The position numbers and the translations under genes are program-made. From Secundilactobacillus silagei JCM 19001 (GTDB lineage Bacteria; Bacillota; Bacilli; Lactobacillales; Lactobacillaceae), in the NCBI RefSeq assembly GCF_002217945.1, contig NZ_BCMG01000010.1:1-64000 (forward strand): DNA of 64,000 nucleotides. The letters are read 5' to 3'. Shown here piece by piece: positions 56,211 to 64,000 of this stretch. The stretch's first letter is position 1. Every line of letters begins with the position of its first letter. The notes below the pieces were generated by a model, which saw only the letters and a program-made list of their open reading frames with translations, searched no databases and was not told the origin of the DNA.

Positions 56211-56293
56211 ATTCATTAAAAGGTTGGACTAAGTATTCAGCCCCGTTATTGGGCGTGCTACACTAGGATTAACCTATATGAAATGAGGATTTC

Positions 56294-57328
56294 ATGATGA
56301 AAAAAGCAATTCGGTTGAGTTTGATCAGCGCTGCATTATTACTTCTGTTGGGGGCTGGCGTGCCAGTTCGGGCACTGGCCGATAGTAACGCTGACGTGCC
56401 AGCGAGTTCTGAAAGTTCGGATTCCGCGAACGCTGACTCAGGACAGGCGGTGCAGACTAAAGCCTTGTCAAAACCCTATGTCGTTTATGGTTCAGGTCTA
56501 GCTTCTGAGGATAAAGATGCCGTTTCAAAGGCGTTGGCTGTGCAATCAAACTATCAAAGTTTGACCGTTACGGGATCTGATTATGCCACTTATATTAATT
56601 CGGCTGGAACGAGTGATGCCAGCATGATCAGTTCCGTGTCATTAGCACCAGCCGACCCCGGGACGGGCGTTAAGGTCAACATTGCGCCGTATAACGGGCA
56701 AAATAATATCACTCAAGTGACGTCACAGCAGTATGCGATGGTGGCTACCATGGCTGGAGTCAAAGACGTGATCATTACGGTGACGGCTGATAAAACCGTT
56801 TCTGGTGAATCGGCTTTAACCGGTGTCTATAAGGCCTTGGCTGCGGATGGCTTAACGTTGAATCAGCAAAACACCCAGGCTGCTAATGGCATCATGGATG
56901 CCACCCAACCAGCAATTAACCAAAATAAGGGTGATAAAAAATATCCTGGGAAATTAATGGCAGCCGTTGGTAACGTTTCATCCGACTTAGCTAAACAGCG
57001 GCAAAGGGATAATCAGTACGCGACTAAAGAAGACATCAGACAGATGCTGGATGATGCCTTAGCTAAACAGGGCATTCAGTCGCAAACGCCAACTAACGTA
57101 GTCAATAACATCGTGATCGCGTTGGGGAACGTTCAAAAAGCGCCCGTTTCAGGAACCTCAAGCTACGTGGATAATGCCAAACAAGTTGCTAGTAACATCA
57201 GTAATTCGGTAGGTAACAAAATGGCGCAGTTAAGGGATTTTGCTAGTAATGCGGACACCAGCGGCATTATGGGGACCCTCAGCAGAATTTGGCAGGCAAT
57301 CGTCAATTTCTTTAGTAATTTGTTCTAA
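56294..57328 (+). CDS. Secreted DUF1002-family protein
   Basis: A 344-aa precursor with a signal peptide (MMKKAIRLSLISAALLLLLG, cleavage probably after ALA near residue 30). A serine-rich spacer precedes the DUF1002 domain (YVVYGSGLASEDKDAVSKAL onward, about 68-220). The C-terminal part holds a coiled-coil-like segment and ends in a hydrophobic helix IWQAIVNFFSNLF. Function of the family is unknown; it is exported in Bacillus and lactobacilli. A spaced GAGG lies before the first of two ATGs. It lies between two cell-wall peptidase loci. Confidence 0.8.
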   Translation: MMKKAIRLSLISAALLLLLGAGVPVRALADSNADVPASSESSDSANADSGQAVQTKALSKPYVVYGSGLASEDKDAVSKALAVQSNYQSLTVTGSDYATYINSAGTSDASMISSVSLAPADPGTGVKVNIAPYNGQNNITQVTSQQYAMVATMAGVKDVIITVTADKTVSGESALTGVYKALAADGLTLNQQNTQAANGIMDATQPAINQNKGDKKYPGKLMAAVGNVSSDLAKQRQRDNQYATKEDIRQMLDDALAKQGIQSQTPTNVVNNIVIALGNVQKAPVSGTSSYVDNAKQVASNISNSVGNKMAQLRDFASNADTSGIMGTLSRIWQAIVNFFSNLF

Positions 57329-57387
57329 ATTAAGCCGGAATAAGCCGGTTTATTAAGCAAAAAGTAATTCAATAATCAATAAAAACT

Positions 57388-57428
57388 AACTAGTTGCTGA
57401 TATTCATGAGAATAGCAACTAGTTTTTT
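57388..57428 (+). terminator. Terminator after the DUF1002 gene
   Basis: Arms AACTAGTTGCT and AGCAACTAGTT are perfectly complementary, followed by a T run. The 289-base gap to the next gene otherwise contains the p60 promoter and AT-rich sequence. Confidence 0.88.
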
Positions 57429-57526
57429 TGTATGTTACAAAGCCTTATAAAGCGCGTTGTTACAGTATGGATGACCGTTATCAATTAATTGTCTAATTGC
57501 CCATCGCAAGAAAATCTTAAACTTTT

Positions 57527-57556
57527 TTGCTGAATTTTTAGAAAGTGTGGTACTAT
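57527..57556 (+). promoter_or_regulatory. Promoter of the LysM/P60 gene
   Basis: TTGCTG, 18 bp, TACTAT, about 60 bases before the TTG start. Confidence 0.6.
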
Positions 57557-57617
57557 GAACATGTAATTTCTGTAAAAGCGCATTCACAAGAAGATTAATT
57601 AGGAGGGGTGATCTGAT

Positions 57618-58700
57618 TTGGGAAAACAACACACAACGACCAAAATCATCACCGCTGGCGTTATTGGGGCTGCCGGATTATTCATGGCAGGGCCACTTCA
57701 AGCCAGCGCTAAAACGGTAACTGTCCAGTCTGGCGACACAGTTTGGAAACTCGCCAACAAGTATGGTGTATCAGTTAGTTCGATTGAAAAAACTAATCAT
57801 CTACAGAAAGATACGATTTTTGCAGGTCAAAGAATTGTTTTAGGGTCTTCAGTTACTAAAACAACACCTGTGAAGCAAGCAACGACACAGCAAACGTCAA
57901 ATGTAAAACAGACAACCGTTAAGCAGACAACCGTTAAGAAAGCGCCAGTTACGACTAAAGCCGGTGTTACACGTCACGTAGCAGCACCTAAGACAACAGC
58001 CTCAGCCTCTACATACAAAGTGAAGTCAGGGGACACGCTGAACAAAGTTAGTGCCAAATATGGCATGACGGCCAGTCAGTTAAGGGCCATCAACCATTTG
58101 AGCACTAACGCGCTTTACGTTGGTCAAAAATTAACGATCAGGGGAACTGCAGCACAGACTAAGAAGACTGCTGCTGTTACCGCCGTTAAGAAGACACCCG
58201 TTAAAAAGCAAACGGTAAACGCGGTCACTAAAAAAACAACGGCGATTAAGACACCTAAGACAGCCACTAAAAAGACGGCTGTCAACAAAGTTCCTAAGGC
58301 CAAGAAGACCGTTAAGGCTGATGCAGCTGGTGCACCAGTAACTTCGGTGACGAGCTACGCGGTCAAATTAGCTTCGGAAAAGATTCCGTATTCTTGGGGT
58401 GGATCCTCACTTAGGGGAATGGATTGCTCCGGCTTTACCAGTTACGTTTACGCACATACTACGGGAACGACTTTACCACATAATACAGTTGCCCAAGAGT
58501 CACACGTTTCGGCACATTCTGTTGGTTCAGCTACTCCTGGCGATCTTCTATTTTGGGGTCGTAAAGGCGCTACTTACCACGTTGCGATTTACATTGGCAA
58601 CAACCAGTATGTCGCTGCGCCAGAACCTGGTGAAAACGTTCAGATTCAATCCATTAACCCGTACTTCAAACCAAGTTTTGCGGGTACTGTAAACGGCTAA
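57618..58700 (+). CDS. Secreted LysM-NlpC/P60 murein hydrolase
   Basis: A 360-aa D,L-endopeptidase-type autolysin. A signal peptide (about 1-31, ending ASA) is followed by LysM 1 (VQSGDTVWKLANKYGVSVSSI), a K/T/V/Q-rich linker, LysM 2 (VKSGDTLNKVSAKYGMTASQL) and a second K/T-rich linker. The C-terminal NlpC/P60 domain has MDCSGF and YHVAIYIGN. LysM binds the glycan, and the peptidase probably cuts D-Glu-diamino acid bonds. It starts with TTG at 57618 behind AGGAGGGG. The linker contains a 15-bp tandem repeat. Confidence 0.92.
   Translation: MGKQHTTTKIITAGVIGAAGLFMAGPLQASAKTVTVQSGDTVWKLANKYGVSVSSIEKTNHLQKDTIFAGQRIVLGSSVTKTTPVKQATTQQTSNVKQTTVKQTTVKKAPVTTKAGVTRHVAAPKTTASASTYKVKSGDTLNKVSAKYGMTASQLRAINHLSTNALYVGQKLTIRGTAAQTKKTAAVTAVKKTPVKKQTVNAVTKKTTAIKTPKTATKKTAVNKVPKAKKTVKADAAGAPVTSVTSYAVKLASEKIPYSWGGSSLRGMDCSGFTSYVYAHTTGTTLPHNTVAQESHVSAHSVGSATPGDLLFWGRKGATYHVAIYIGNNQYVAAPEPGENVQIQSINPYFKPSFAGTVNG
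57909..57938 (+). repeat. 15-bp tandem repeat in the LysM linker
   Basis: CAGACAACCGTTAAG occurs twice in a row, coding for two QTTVK units. It suggests linker length changes by slippage. Confidence 0.85.
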
Positions 58701-58718
58701 TTAAAATGAATTTCTTGA

Positions 58719-58757
58719 GGCTCGAAGTCTGCTGATAGCGTTCGGGTCTTTTTATTT
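58719..58757 (+). terminator. Terminator after the LysM/P60 gene
   Basis: Stem GGCTCGAA/TTCGGGTC (8 bp, two G-T) with a 14-base loop, then TTTTTATTTT. Confidence 0.7.
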
Positions 58758-58827
58758 TGGTTTTATTTTTAGTTTTTTAGCTAATTTTAATCTGGTAAGC
58801 CACTAAAAATTTTCTTGCAAATTATGG

Positions 58828-58856
58828 TTCACAAACCTGAAATTTGGTGTTATAGT
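58828..58856 (+). promoter_or_regulatory. Promoter of the 69-aa gene
   Basis: TTCACA, exactly 17 bp, TATAGT, 57 bases before the ATG at 58913. Confidence 0.6.
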
Positions 58857-58912
58857 CATTCTTGTTTTAAAAATACTTAAACTTATTTTGTAACTAAGAA
58901 GGCGTGTAACTG

Positions 58913-59122
58913 ATGAGTAATCGTTCAGAGATCCTCACCGAATATCGGCAAGTAAATGAGCAATTAGATGAATTAAAGGCCACGGAAGCTCGACAGGTTG
59001 AACCGTGTCATCACGAGACGATTACTATCGAGCCGAAATATGGCCGACAGATGCAAAAGCTTTCAGCTAAGTGTGACTATCTAAACATGATTCTTGAAGC
59101 CATGGCTGCTTCAGAAGATTAA
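58913..59122 (+). CDS. Small hypothetical protein, 69 aa
   Basis: I do not recognise the family. The product is soluble, acidic and largely helical by composition, with an N-terminal coiled-coil-like stretch (ILTEYRQVNEQLDELKATEA) and a C-terminal helix (KLSAKCDYLNMILEAM). Two cysteines and a CHH run (residues 32-34) lie in the middle. GAAGGCG precedes the ATG. Its own promoter and a strong terminator make it a one-gene unit between the autolysin and the lipid kinase. A regulatory or adaptor role is possible but unsupported. Confidence 0.68.
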   Translation: MSNRSEILTEYRQVNEQLDELKATEARQVEPCHHETITIEPKYGRQMQKLSAKCDYLNMILEAMAASED

Positions 59123-59163
59123 GTTGAATTTGAGTGATTCTGTCAAAAAATTGAATGAGGACT

Positions 59164-59206
59164 AAAAAACGACATTAACAGTTAAGTGACTGTTAGTGTC
59201 GTTTTT
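59164..59206. terminator. Bidirectional terminator
   Basis: Arms AAAAACGACATTAACAG and CTGTTAGTGTCGTTTTT around TTAAGTGA. It serves the 69-aa gene and probably also the convergent lipid kinase gene. Confidence 0.9.
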
Positions 59207-59231
59207 GTTTGGTAAAATTAAATGCTGCAAG

Positions 59232-60200
59232 TTAAATCGTCGGGTCGATCCAGAATGGATACTGCTTGGTTTCAAAGTAGGTATCCCAGTATCGGCCACC
59301 CATGTCTTCACCATCAATTTGACCATACTCTATAGAAGGGACGATCAAATGCAGTTTATTTTCATGATAGTGATGAACGGATTTGAGTTTTAAATGCTTA
59401 CCCATTGATAACATTAATGATATAAAGAGCAACTTAAAAATATTGGCCTTCTCAATCACGATTAAATCGAGGTTGGGATCACTGACAGAGGCAGACGGAG
59501 CAATCTTGACACCGCCACCGAAGTAGGGGTGGTTCGTAACGGTTACGAGGTAGGCATGGGGATAAATATCCCGGTGCTGGCCAATATGGACCGTCAGCGG
59601 AAAGGCTTCTTGGTTATAAAAGACACCAATGATGGCAGCCAGATAACTGAGCGTGCCGGCGTGCAGGCGATTCAAAATTCCCTTGGACGGGGCACTATTA
59701 GCAGAGGTGACCACAGCAGCGTCAAAACCAATGCCAACGTTGTTTGTGAAGACCCCCTGGGCCTGTTTATTAGTATCAAAGTAAGACCCGATTGTGAGCC
59801 AATTTTCGGCGGTACAGTTTAAAATCTGGTCAAGGGCCGCGTGCCAGTTCTTAGCCATTTTGATGCCCCTGGCAAAATCATTGCCTGAGCCAACCGGCAG
59901 AGAAGCCACTGGAATTGGGTGCTCTAAGTTAGCTTCAACGAGGCCAGTGAGAGCCTGATGGAGCGTCCCATCACCGCCAATTGTTAAAACCACAAAGCGG
60001 GGCTGTTTGGTAGGTGTATCATCGGCATGGGCTTTAGCAAATTGATTTGATAAAAGCTGAGCATGACCGGAGTAAGTCGATTGCGCGACTTCATAATCCA
60101 CGTGACGTTCATCTAAGACCGCCTTGATTTCTGGCCAGAGCTTTTTCACGCTGCCGCCACCGGCAAACTCATTTAAAATGATGTAGTAACTAACAGACAC
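59232..60200 (-). CDS. Diacylglycerol/lipid kinase family protein
   Basis: A 322-aa member of the DagK/YegS family. The nucleotide-binding GGDGTLHQAL is near residue 75, with SLPVGSGNDFARG after it, and the start is YYIILNEFAGGGSVKKLWP. Such enzymes phosphorylate diacylglycerol or related lipids at the membrane face; whether this is the essential DgkB type or a YegS-like paralogue cannot be said. GTG start at 60200 behind GGAGG. It is transcribed away from the rnjA terminator. Confidence 0.9.
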   Translation of the reverse strand: MSVSYYIILNEFAGGGSVKKLWPEIKAVLDERHVDYEVAQSTYSGHAQLLSNQFAKAHADDTPTKQPRFVVLTIGGDGTLHQALTGLVEANLEHPIPVASLPVGSGNDFARGIKMAKNWHAALDQILNCTAENWLTIGSYFDTNKQAQGVFTNNVGIGFDAAVVTSANSAPSKGILNRLHAGTLSYLAAIIGVFYNQEAFPLTVHIGQHRDIYPHAYLVTVTNHPYFGGGVKIAPSASVSDPNLDLIVIEKANIFKLLFISLMLSMGKHLKLKSVHHYHENKLHLIVPSIEYGQIDGEDMGGRYWDTYFETKQYPFWIDPTI

Positions 60201-60316
60201 CTAGCTCATCCTCCAATAGCTTAAGCTTACAAAAATCATACTTTCTTATTATAGCCGAATTTGTATGTGGGAGCTATATTGAAGTGCTAAGATTTGGTTA
60301 AAATATGGTGAAGACT

Positions 60317-60361
60317 AACAAAAACAGGTCAGCTACTTCAAAGAGTAGTTGACCTGTTTGG
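60317..60361 (-). terminator. Terminator of rnjA-rpoY
   Basis: On the reverse strand the arms AAACAGGTCAACTACT and AGTAGCTGACCTGTTT pair almost perfectly, followed by Ts. Confidence 0.9.
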
Positions 60362-60371
60362 TATTACGGGT

Positions 60372-62048
60372 TTAATCCATAATTAACATTGGTAAAATCA
60401 TTGGGTGACGTTCAGTCTTCTCGTATAAGAAGTTCTGCAGGTCATCAATGATGGCGTTGCGAATGGAGGCTTCATTGGCCTTCTTGGAACGCATTGCCCG
60501 ACGGATGGTGGAGAACACTAGGCGACGGCCTTCGTTCAGCAGTTCGCCGGATTCACGCATGTAAACAAAGCCGCGTGACAGCAGATCCGGACCAGCCTGA
60601 ATGATCTTATCATTCAGATTGATGGTTGCGACAACCACCACTAAACCTTCTTCAGAAAGTAATTGGCGGTCACGTAAGACCACGTTACCAATATCACCGA
60701 TACCGCTGCCGTCGATGTAAACATCACCAGCAGTGAAGTGACCAGCAATTCTGGCGGAATCTTTTGTTAGGGCTAACACATCACCGTTTTCCATAATGAA
60801 ACTATGGTCTTTCGGCACGCCGCATTGTTCAGCTAATTCGGTGTGGATCTTAAGCATCCGGTATTCACCGTGAATTGGCATGAAGTACTTCGGCTTCATC
60901 AAGCGCAGCATTAACTTCTGTTCTTCTTGACCACCATGGCCAGAAGTATGGATGTTATTGACCTTACCATGAATAACGTTGGCACCGGCTTCTTCAAGTT
61001 CGTTGATCACGTGGTTAACACTGATGGTGTTACCAGGAATCGGGTTACTTGAAAAGATCACGGTATCGCCGGGCTGAATGGAGATCTGACGGTGGGTACC
61101 GTTAGCAATCCGCGAAAGGGCAGCCATTGGTTCACCTTGAGAACCGGTACATAGGATCATGACCTTATTAGCGGGGATGGAATGTAATTCATTGGCATCG
61201 ATGAGCGCATCGTCTGGAATATTCAAATAGCCCAGTTCGCGACCGTTAACGATGGCAGCTTCCATGCTTCGGCCAAAAACTGCAATTTTACGGCCATGGG
61301 ACAGTGCCGTTTCACAGGCGGTTTCCATTCGGGAAATGTTGGAGGCGAAGGTTGCAAAAATAATGCGGCCATCAACCTGATCAAAGATCCGGCGAATTGA
61401 TTTACCGACCCATTTTTCAGACTTGGTCCAAATTGGTTTTTCGGCGTTGGTGCTGTCTGACATTAAGCAAAGCACACCTTCGGCTCCCAGCCGGGCCATC
61501 TTTTGAAGATCCGGCGGCTGGTTCGTAACGGGTGTCAGATCGAACTTATAGTCCCCAGTCTGGACAATTACGCCAGAGGGAGTATGAACAGCGACTCCTA
61601 AAGTATCGGGAATTGAGTGGGTTGTTCGGAAAAATTCCACACTCGTTTTTCGGAACTTCAAAACGGTGTCATCACTAATTTCGTGAAGTTCAGCTGTTTT
61701 AAGTAAGCCGTGTTCGTCCAATTTGTTCTTGATTAACGCAAGCGCTAGTGGCCCAGCATAGACTGGCACATTTAAATCCTTTAATAGGTAAGGCACACCA
61801 CCGATATGGTCTTCGTGACCATGGGTGATGACCAGTGCTTTGATCTTTTGCTGGTTGGCAATCAGATAATGGTAGTCTGGGATCACGTAATCGATTCCAA
61901 GCAGCTCATCTTCAGGGAACTTGATTCCGGCATCGATCAAAATGATCTCATCCTGAAATTGAATACCGTATGTATTCTTCCCAATCTCGCCTAAACCACC
62001 AACGCCAAAAATCGCTGTTTCGTTGTTTTTGACGTTTAGCTTTTTCAT
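60372..62048 (-). CDS. rnjA: Ribonuclease J
   Basis: Metallo-beta-lactamase/beta-CASP nuclease with 5'-3' exo- and endonuclease activity, central to mRNA decay. The 558-aa protein has the zinc motif [14 protein letters not shown] near residue 74, LMSDSTNAE, the beta-CASP block with [15 protein letters not shown] and NTSGH-type [14 protein letters not shown], plus the C-terminal domain. Pairing with rpoY identifies it as the RNase J1 orthologue. The ATG overlaps the rpoY TGA by four bases. Reverse strand with a terminator downstream. Confidence 0.96.
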   Translation of the reverse strand: MKKLNVKNNETAIFGVGGLGEIGKNTYGIQFQDEIILIDAGIKFPEDELLGIDYVIPDYHYLIANQQKIKALVITHGHEDHIGGVPYLLKDLNVPVYAGPLALALIKNKLDEHGLLKTAELHEISDDTVLKFRKTSVEFFRTTHSIPDTLGVAVHTPSGVIVQTGDYKFDLTPVTNQPPDLQKMARLGAEGVLCLMSDSTNAEKPIWTKSEKWVGKSIRRIFDQVDGRIIFATFASNISRMETACETALSHGRKIAVFGRSMEAAIVNGRELGYLNIPDDALIDANELHSIPANKVMILCTGSQGEPMAALSRIANGTHRQISIQPGDTVIFSSNPIPGNTISVNHVINELEEAGANVIHGKVNNIHTSGHGGQEEQKLMLRLMKPKYFMPIHGEYRMLKIHTELAEQCGVPKDHSFIMENGDVLALTKDSARIAGHFTAGDVYIDGSGIGDIGNVVLRDRQLLSEEGLVVVVATINLNDKIIQAGPDLLSRGFVYMRESGELLNEGRRLVFSTIRRAMRSKKANEASIRNAIIDDLQNFLYEKTERHPMILPMLIMD

Positions 62049-62263
62049 TTATTGAACTCCGTCAACTTATAGTCCGGGTTTTCTTGCTCATATTCAAGGA
62101 ACTTGCCCTCAAGTGGTTCGATGAATTCGATGTTGTGCTTAGTGTTATCAGAAACTAAAGCACGGGCTTCAACTTCTGTTTCAGCATCGACGTAAAGCGA
62201 CTTCGTATCCTCACGTTTAGGATTACGAATTTGGTCTTCTTGATAGTAAACTTTAAAAATCAT
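62045..62263 (-). CDS. rpoY: RNA polymerase subunit epsilon
   Basis: The 72-aa protein matches the DUF1447 family now known as the epsilon subunit of Firmicute RNA polymerase: [19 protein letters not shown], then [29 protein letters not shown]. It binds the core near the beta' jaw and may resemble phage Gp2-like inhibitors in fold. The nearest good Shine-Dalgarno sequence (GAAAGGAAG) is about 16 bases before the ATG, an unusually long spacing with no closer start codon in frame. It overlaps rnjA. Confidence 0.94.
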   Translation of the reverse strand: MIFKVYYQEDQIRNPKREDTKSLYVDAETEVEARALVSDNTKHNIEFIEPLEGKFLEYEQENPDYKLTEFNK

Positions 62264-62514
62264 AATGAAACTGTCTACTTCCTTTCTATAAATACAGTAA
62301 CTTACCGCATTGATCGATAAACGATCTTTTATTTGTTCCGAACGTCTCGTTGTTAATGAACAACAGTTGCTAATATATTATCATATCTGGCTAAAATTGT
62401 ATAGTATCCTCATGGGAGAGTCCCGTAGTCTGGCCTGCTTTCATCAAACTTTCCGTATATTATGGGAGTAAAAAAATGAATTGTGGTAAGATAAGTTGAA
62501 AAGGAGGGGTTGCC
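62264..62514. other. rpoY-orphan divergent intergenic region
   Basis: About 250 bases between divergent genes. AT-rich, with TATGAT and TAAGAT -10-like elements on the two strands but no convincing -35 partners, and a small inverted repeat GGGA-GAG-TCCC near 62415. No ORF seen. Confidence 0.4.
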
Positions 62515-63027
62515 ATGGACCGAACATTAACGATTGTCATTGCTGTCGTCATTGCGGTTGGTTTATATCTGCTGATCCATCACGTGATCGTGCGGCGAAA
62601 CACTAAAAAGGCGCAGAGAACGGCACTAGAACAGACCAATGTTGCCGTTAAGGCAGCCCTTCAGCGGTTAGCAGATGAACACTTTATTGTCAGCCCAGCC
62701 ACCGTTTTGGATGCCAGCGCCATTCCGGACGGTTGGGGCCGGGGCGTCATGGCCTTTGAGTATCTGCTCTTGATCGATCAGGTGACGGATGATCAGCTGC
62801 CGATTTTAAGGCAGCGCTTGAATCACATTCTGGCGGAATTTTGTCAGGACCATCAAATTTCTTCAGCAGTCCAGCCAGGCGAATCGGCTTTCTTAGTGAC
62901 GGATGTTTGGCGGCACACTAAGCGGATCCATCTGGGGGTGGCTTACCTAGTTAATGAAGCCACCATTGAATACATCCAAGATCTGCACCGATTGGATCCG
63001 AAGACCAGTACTTCTAAGTCAAAGTAA
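62515..63027 (+). CDS. Membrane-anchored protein of unknown function
   Basis: I do not recognise the family. The 170-aa product has one N-terminal membrane helix (about residues 5-27; LTIVIAVVIAVGLYLLIHHVIV), a basic stretch and a soluble domain of about 135 residues with a possible alpha-beta pattern. AAAAGGAGGGG is a very strong ribosome binding site before the ATG. It stands alone, between rpoY and def, on the opposite strand to both, and shares a bidirectional terminator with def. Confidence 0.78.
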   Translation: MDRTLTIVIAVVIAVGLYLLIHHVIVRRNTKKAQRTALEQTNVAVKAALQRLADEHFIVSPATVLDASAIPDGWGRGVMAFEYLLLIDQVTDDQLPILRQRLNHILAEFCQDHQISSAVQPGESAFLVTDVWRHTKRIHLGVAYLVNEATIEYIQDLHRLDPKTSTSKSK

Positions 63028-63038
63028 ATCAATTACTG

Positions 63039-63093
63039 ATAAAAAAGCAGCTTGCTGTTCAGTCTCTTGACTGATCAGCAAGCTGCTTTTTAA
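63039..63093. terminator. Bidirectional terminator between the orphan and def
   Basis: Arms AAAAAGCAGCTTGCTG and CAGCAAGCTGCTTTTT, perfectly complementary, with an inner TCAGTC/GACTGA. Confidence 0.93.
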
Positions 63094-63114
63094 AAGTCTT
63101 CAATTGCTTGAAAA

Positions 63115-63672
63115 CTATTCAAACATAATCGTCCCTTCATCAACTTCATAGGGATTGTCATGGTTGATATGATCGTAAAATAAGATGCCGTGCAGATGAT
63201 CGATTTCATGCTGACAAACGATTGCGGGGTAATTTTTCAAACGAACCTTATGGGTTTCACCCGTGGTGTCTTGGTAGCGTAACGTAATTCTATCGTGACG
63301 GGGGACAAAACCTGGAACTTCTTTGTCCACTGATAAACAGCCCTCACCCTCAGTTAAGGCGCCGCTTTGCACCGAATGACTAATGATGACGGGGTTAATG
63401 ATCACGTCGGTAAAGGGGGACTTAGTGCCTTCTTCAGATGGGACTAAGACCGCCGCCATCATTTTGGAGGCGCCCACTTGCGGTGCGGCTAACCCAACGC
63501 CAGCACGCAAACCGTATTTTTTGCATAAATCTGGATCTTGGCTAACTTTTAAGTATTCCATCATATCATCAGCTAACTTTTGATCTTCCTCTGACAGGGG
63601 AAAACTGACCTTAGCAGCTTCTTGTCGGAGAACAGGATCGCCGTCTCTGACGATGTCTTTCATTAAAATCAC
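63115..63672 (-). CDS. def: Peptide deformylase
   Basis: Removes the formyl group from nascent proteins; type 2 enzyme. The 185-aa protein has the three motifs [13 protein letters not shown] (I), [12 protein letters not shown] (II) and [12 protein letters not shown] (III), whose cysteine and two histidines bind the metal. The longest ORF reaches 63771, but the GTG at 63672 has GGAGG eight bases upstream and gives the usual start [11 protein letters not shown]; an ATG three codons later is the alternative. Reverse strand, next to the divergent pdhA. Confidence 0.96.
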   Translation of the reverse strand: MILMKDIVRDGDPVLRQEAAKVSFPLSEEDQKLADDMMEYLKVSQDPDLCKKYGLRAGVGLAAPQVGASKMMAAVLVPSEEGTKSPFTDVIINPVIISHSVQSGALTEGEGCLSVDKEVPGFVPRHDRITLRYQDTTGETHKVRLKNYPAIVCQHEIDHLHGILFYDHINHDNPYEVDEGTIMFE

Positions 63673-63967
63673 GAAAATTACCTCCGAAATTGAAAAAACT
63701 TGTACTTTAATAACAATTTTAGCATATCGCGCAACAAAAATGAAATTAAAAAAATGTGAATAAAAGTGCAAGCATTCTTTCAGAAAGAATGGTTCTTACA
63801 CCCGTGGGCAACTACGTCCATTTTGCGATTTAAAAGTAATGAAAGGGCTTGCATGAATTCTGAAAGCGTGTTAATTTAAGGGTGTAGTTGAGAAAAGCAA
63901 GCGGTTTCAAAATTATGAAAGAGGTTTTGAAACTGATTGCATACAAACGGAAAGGAAAGTGTTAGTT
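63673..63967. other. def-pdhA divergent control region
   Basis: About 295 bases. It holds a 17-bp palindrome at 63774-63790 (ATTCTTT, CAG, AAAGAAT), the pdhA promoter and a leader inverted repeat at 63904-63933 (GTTTCAAAA, 12 bases, TTTTGAAAC). AT-rich sequence near 63700-63770 probably carries the def promoter. Confidence 0.5.
63849..63877 (+). promoter_or_regulatory. pdh operon promoter with cre-like spacer
   Basis: TTGCAT, 17 bp, TAATTT. The spacer and -10 contain TGAAAGCGTGTTAA, which matches the cre consensus except at two positions. About 85 nt of leader would follow. Confidence 0.6.
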
Positions 63968-64000
63968 ATGGCGAAGAAAACTGGGCAAGCAATTGATTTC
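63968..64000 (+). CDS. pdhA: Pyruvate dehydrogenase E1 alpha subunit, N-terminal fragment
   Basis: Only 11 codons are in the window (MAKKTGQAIDF), cut by its right edge. The start fits lactobacillar PdhA, and def is commonly next to pdhA in Firmicutes. AAAGGAAAG lies upstream. The call is by short N-terminus and context only. Confidence 0.6.
   Translation, partial: MAKKTGQAIDF

Overview
The window is chromosomal DNA of a low-to-moderate GC Firmicute, almost certainly a member of the Lactobacillaceae. The evidence is the tRNA array after a 5S gene, the Bacillus-like order spx-mecA-coiA-pepF-yjbH-relQ-nadK-rluD, the lactobacillar division cluster (mraZ, rsmH, ftsL, pbp, mraY, murD, murG, divIB, ftsA, ftsZ, sepF, ylmG, ylmH, divIVA, ileS), an arginine deiminase cluster, and def next to pdhA. 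I cannot settle the genus from sequence alone. No phage, insertion sequence, CRISPR array or plasmid gene is visible; this is mostly core chromosome.

Layout. 1-1940: the end of an rRNA operon (5S) and 19 tRNA genes closed by a terminator. 2000-4700: a reverse pair (DUF2075 ATPase, monooxygenase-fold protein) and a metallo-beta-lactamase-fold hydrolase. 4700-13200: a stress, proteolysis and alarmone block (spx, mecA, coiA, pepF, spxH, relQ, nadK, a pseudouridine synthase, cutC). 13200-16500: a strong candidate small RNA or terminated leader, then trmL and ftsK. 16600-34000: two small membrane proteins, the division and cell-wall cluster with an MraZ operator of four boxes at exact 10-bp spacing, and ileS behind an Ile T-box. 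34100-42800: cold-shock protein, Nudix hydrolase, nucleosidase, cysteine desulfurase, DUF1831, mnmA, phosphatase, TPR protein, recD2. 42800-49000: a divergent PRPP-synthetase paralogue, an oligopeptide-binding lipoprotein, murQ with a cre site, an aldo/keto reductase and a LacI-type regulator. 49200-53430: arcA-arcB-arcC-arcR. 53470-56210: a compact murein-peptide operon (dipeptide epimerase, cytosolic NlpC/P60 peptidase, cytosolic class A beta-lactamase-like hydrolase). 56290-64000: DUF1002 protein, LysM/NlpC-P60 hydrolase, a small orphan, lipid kinase, rnjA-rpoY, an anchored orphan protein, def and the first codons of pdhA.

How they work together. Three Spx-linked adaptor or regulator genes (spx, mecA, spxH) lie within 5 kb of each other, as in Bacillus. 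The division cluster reads as one transcription programme driven by a promoter that MraZ can cover. Cell-wall turnover is represented by secreted hydrolases (the LysM/P60 protein), a peptide-binding lipoprotein, MurQ for the sugar and the epimerase/peptidase operon for the peptide. The arc genes convert arginine or citrulline to ATP and ammonia, but no arginine/ornithine antiporter lies beside them.

The observations I would follow up first are the promoter-hairpin unit before trmL, the PRPP-synthetase paralogue that lacks the catalytic loop residues, the cytosolic murein-peptide operon with a PBP-like hydrolase, and the exact periodicity of the MraZ boxes. Many genes here start at TTG or GTG behind a strong Shine-Dalgarno sequence, so several starts given here lie downstream of the longest ORF.
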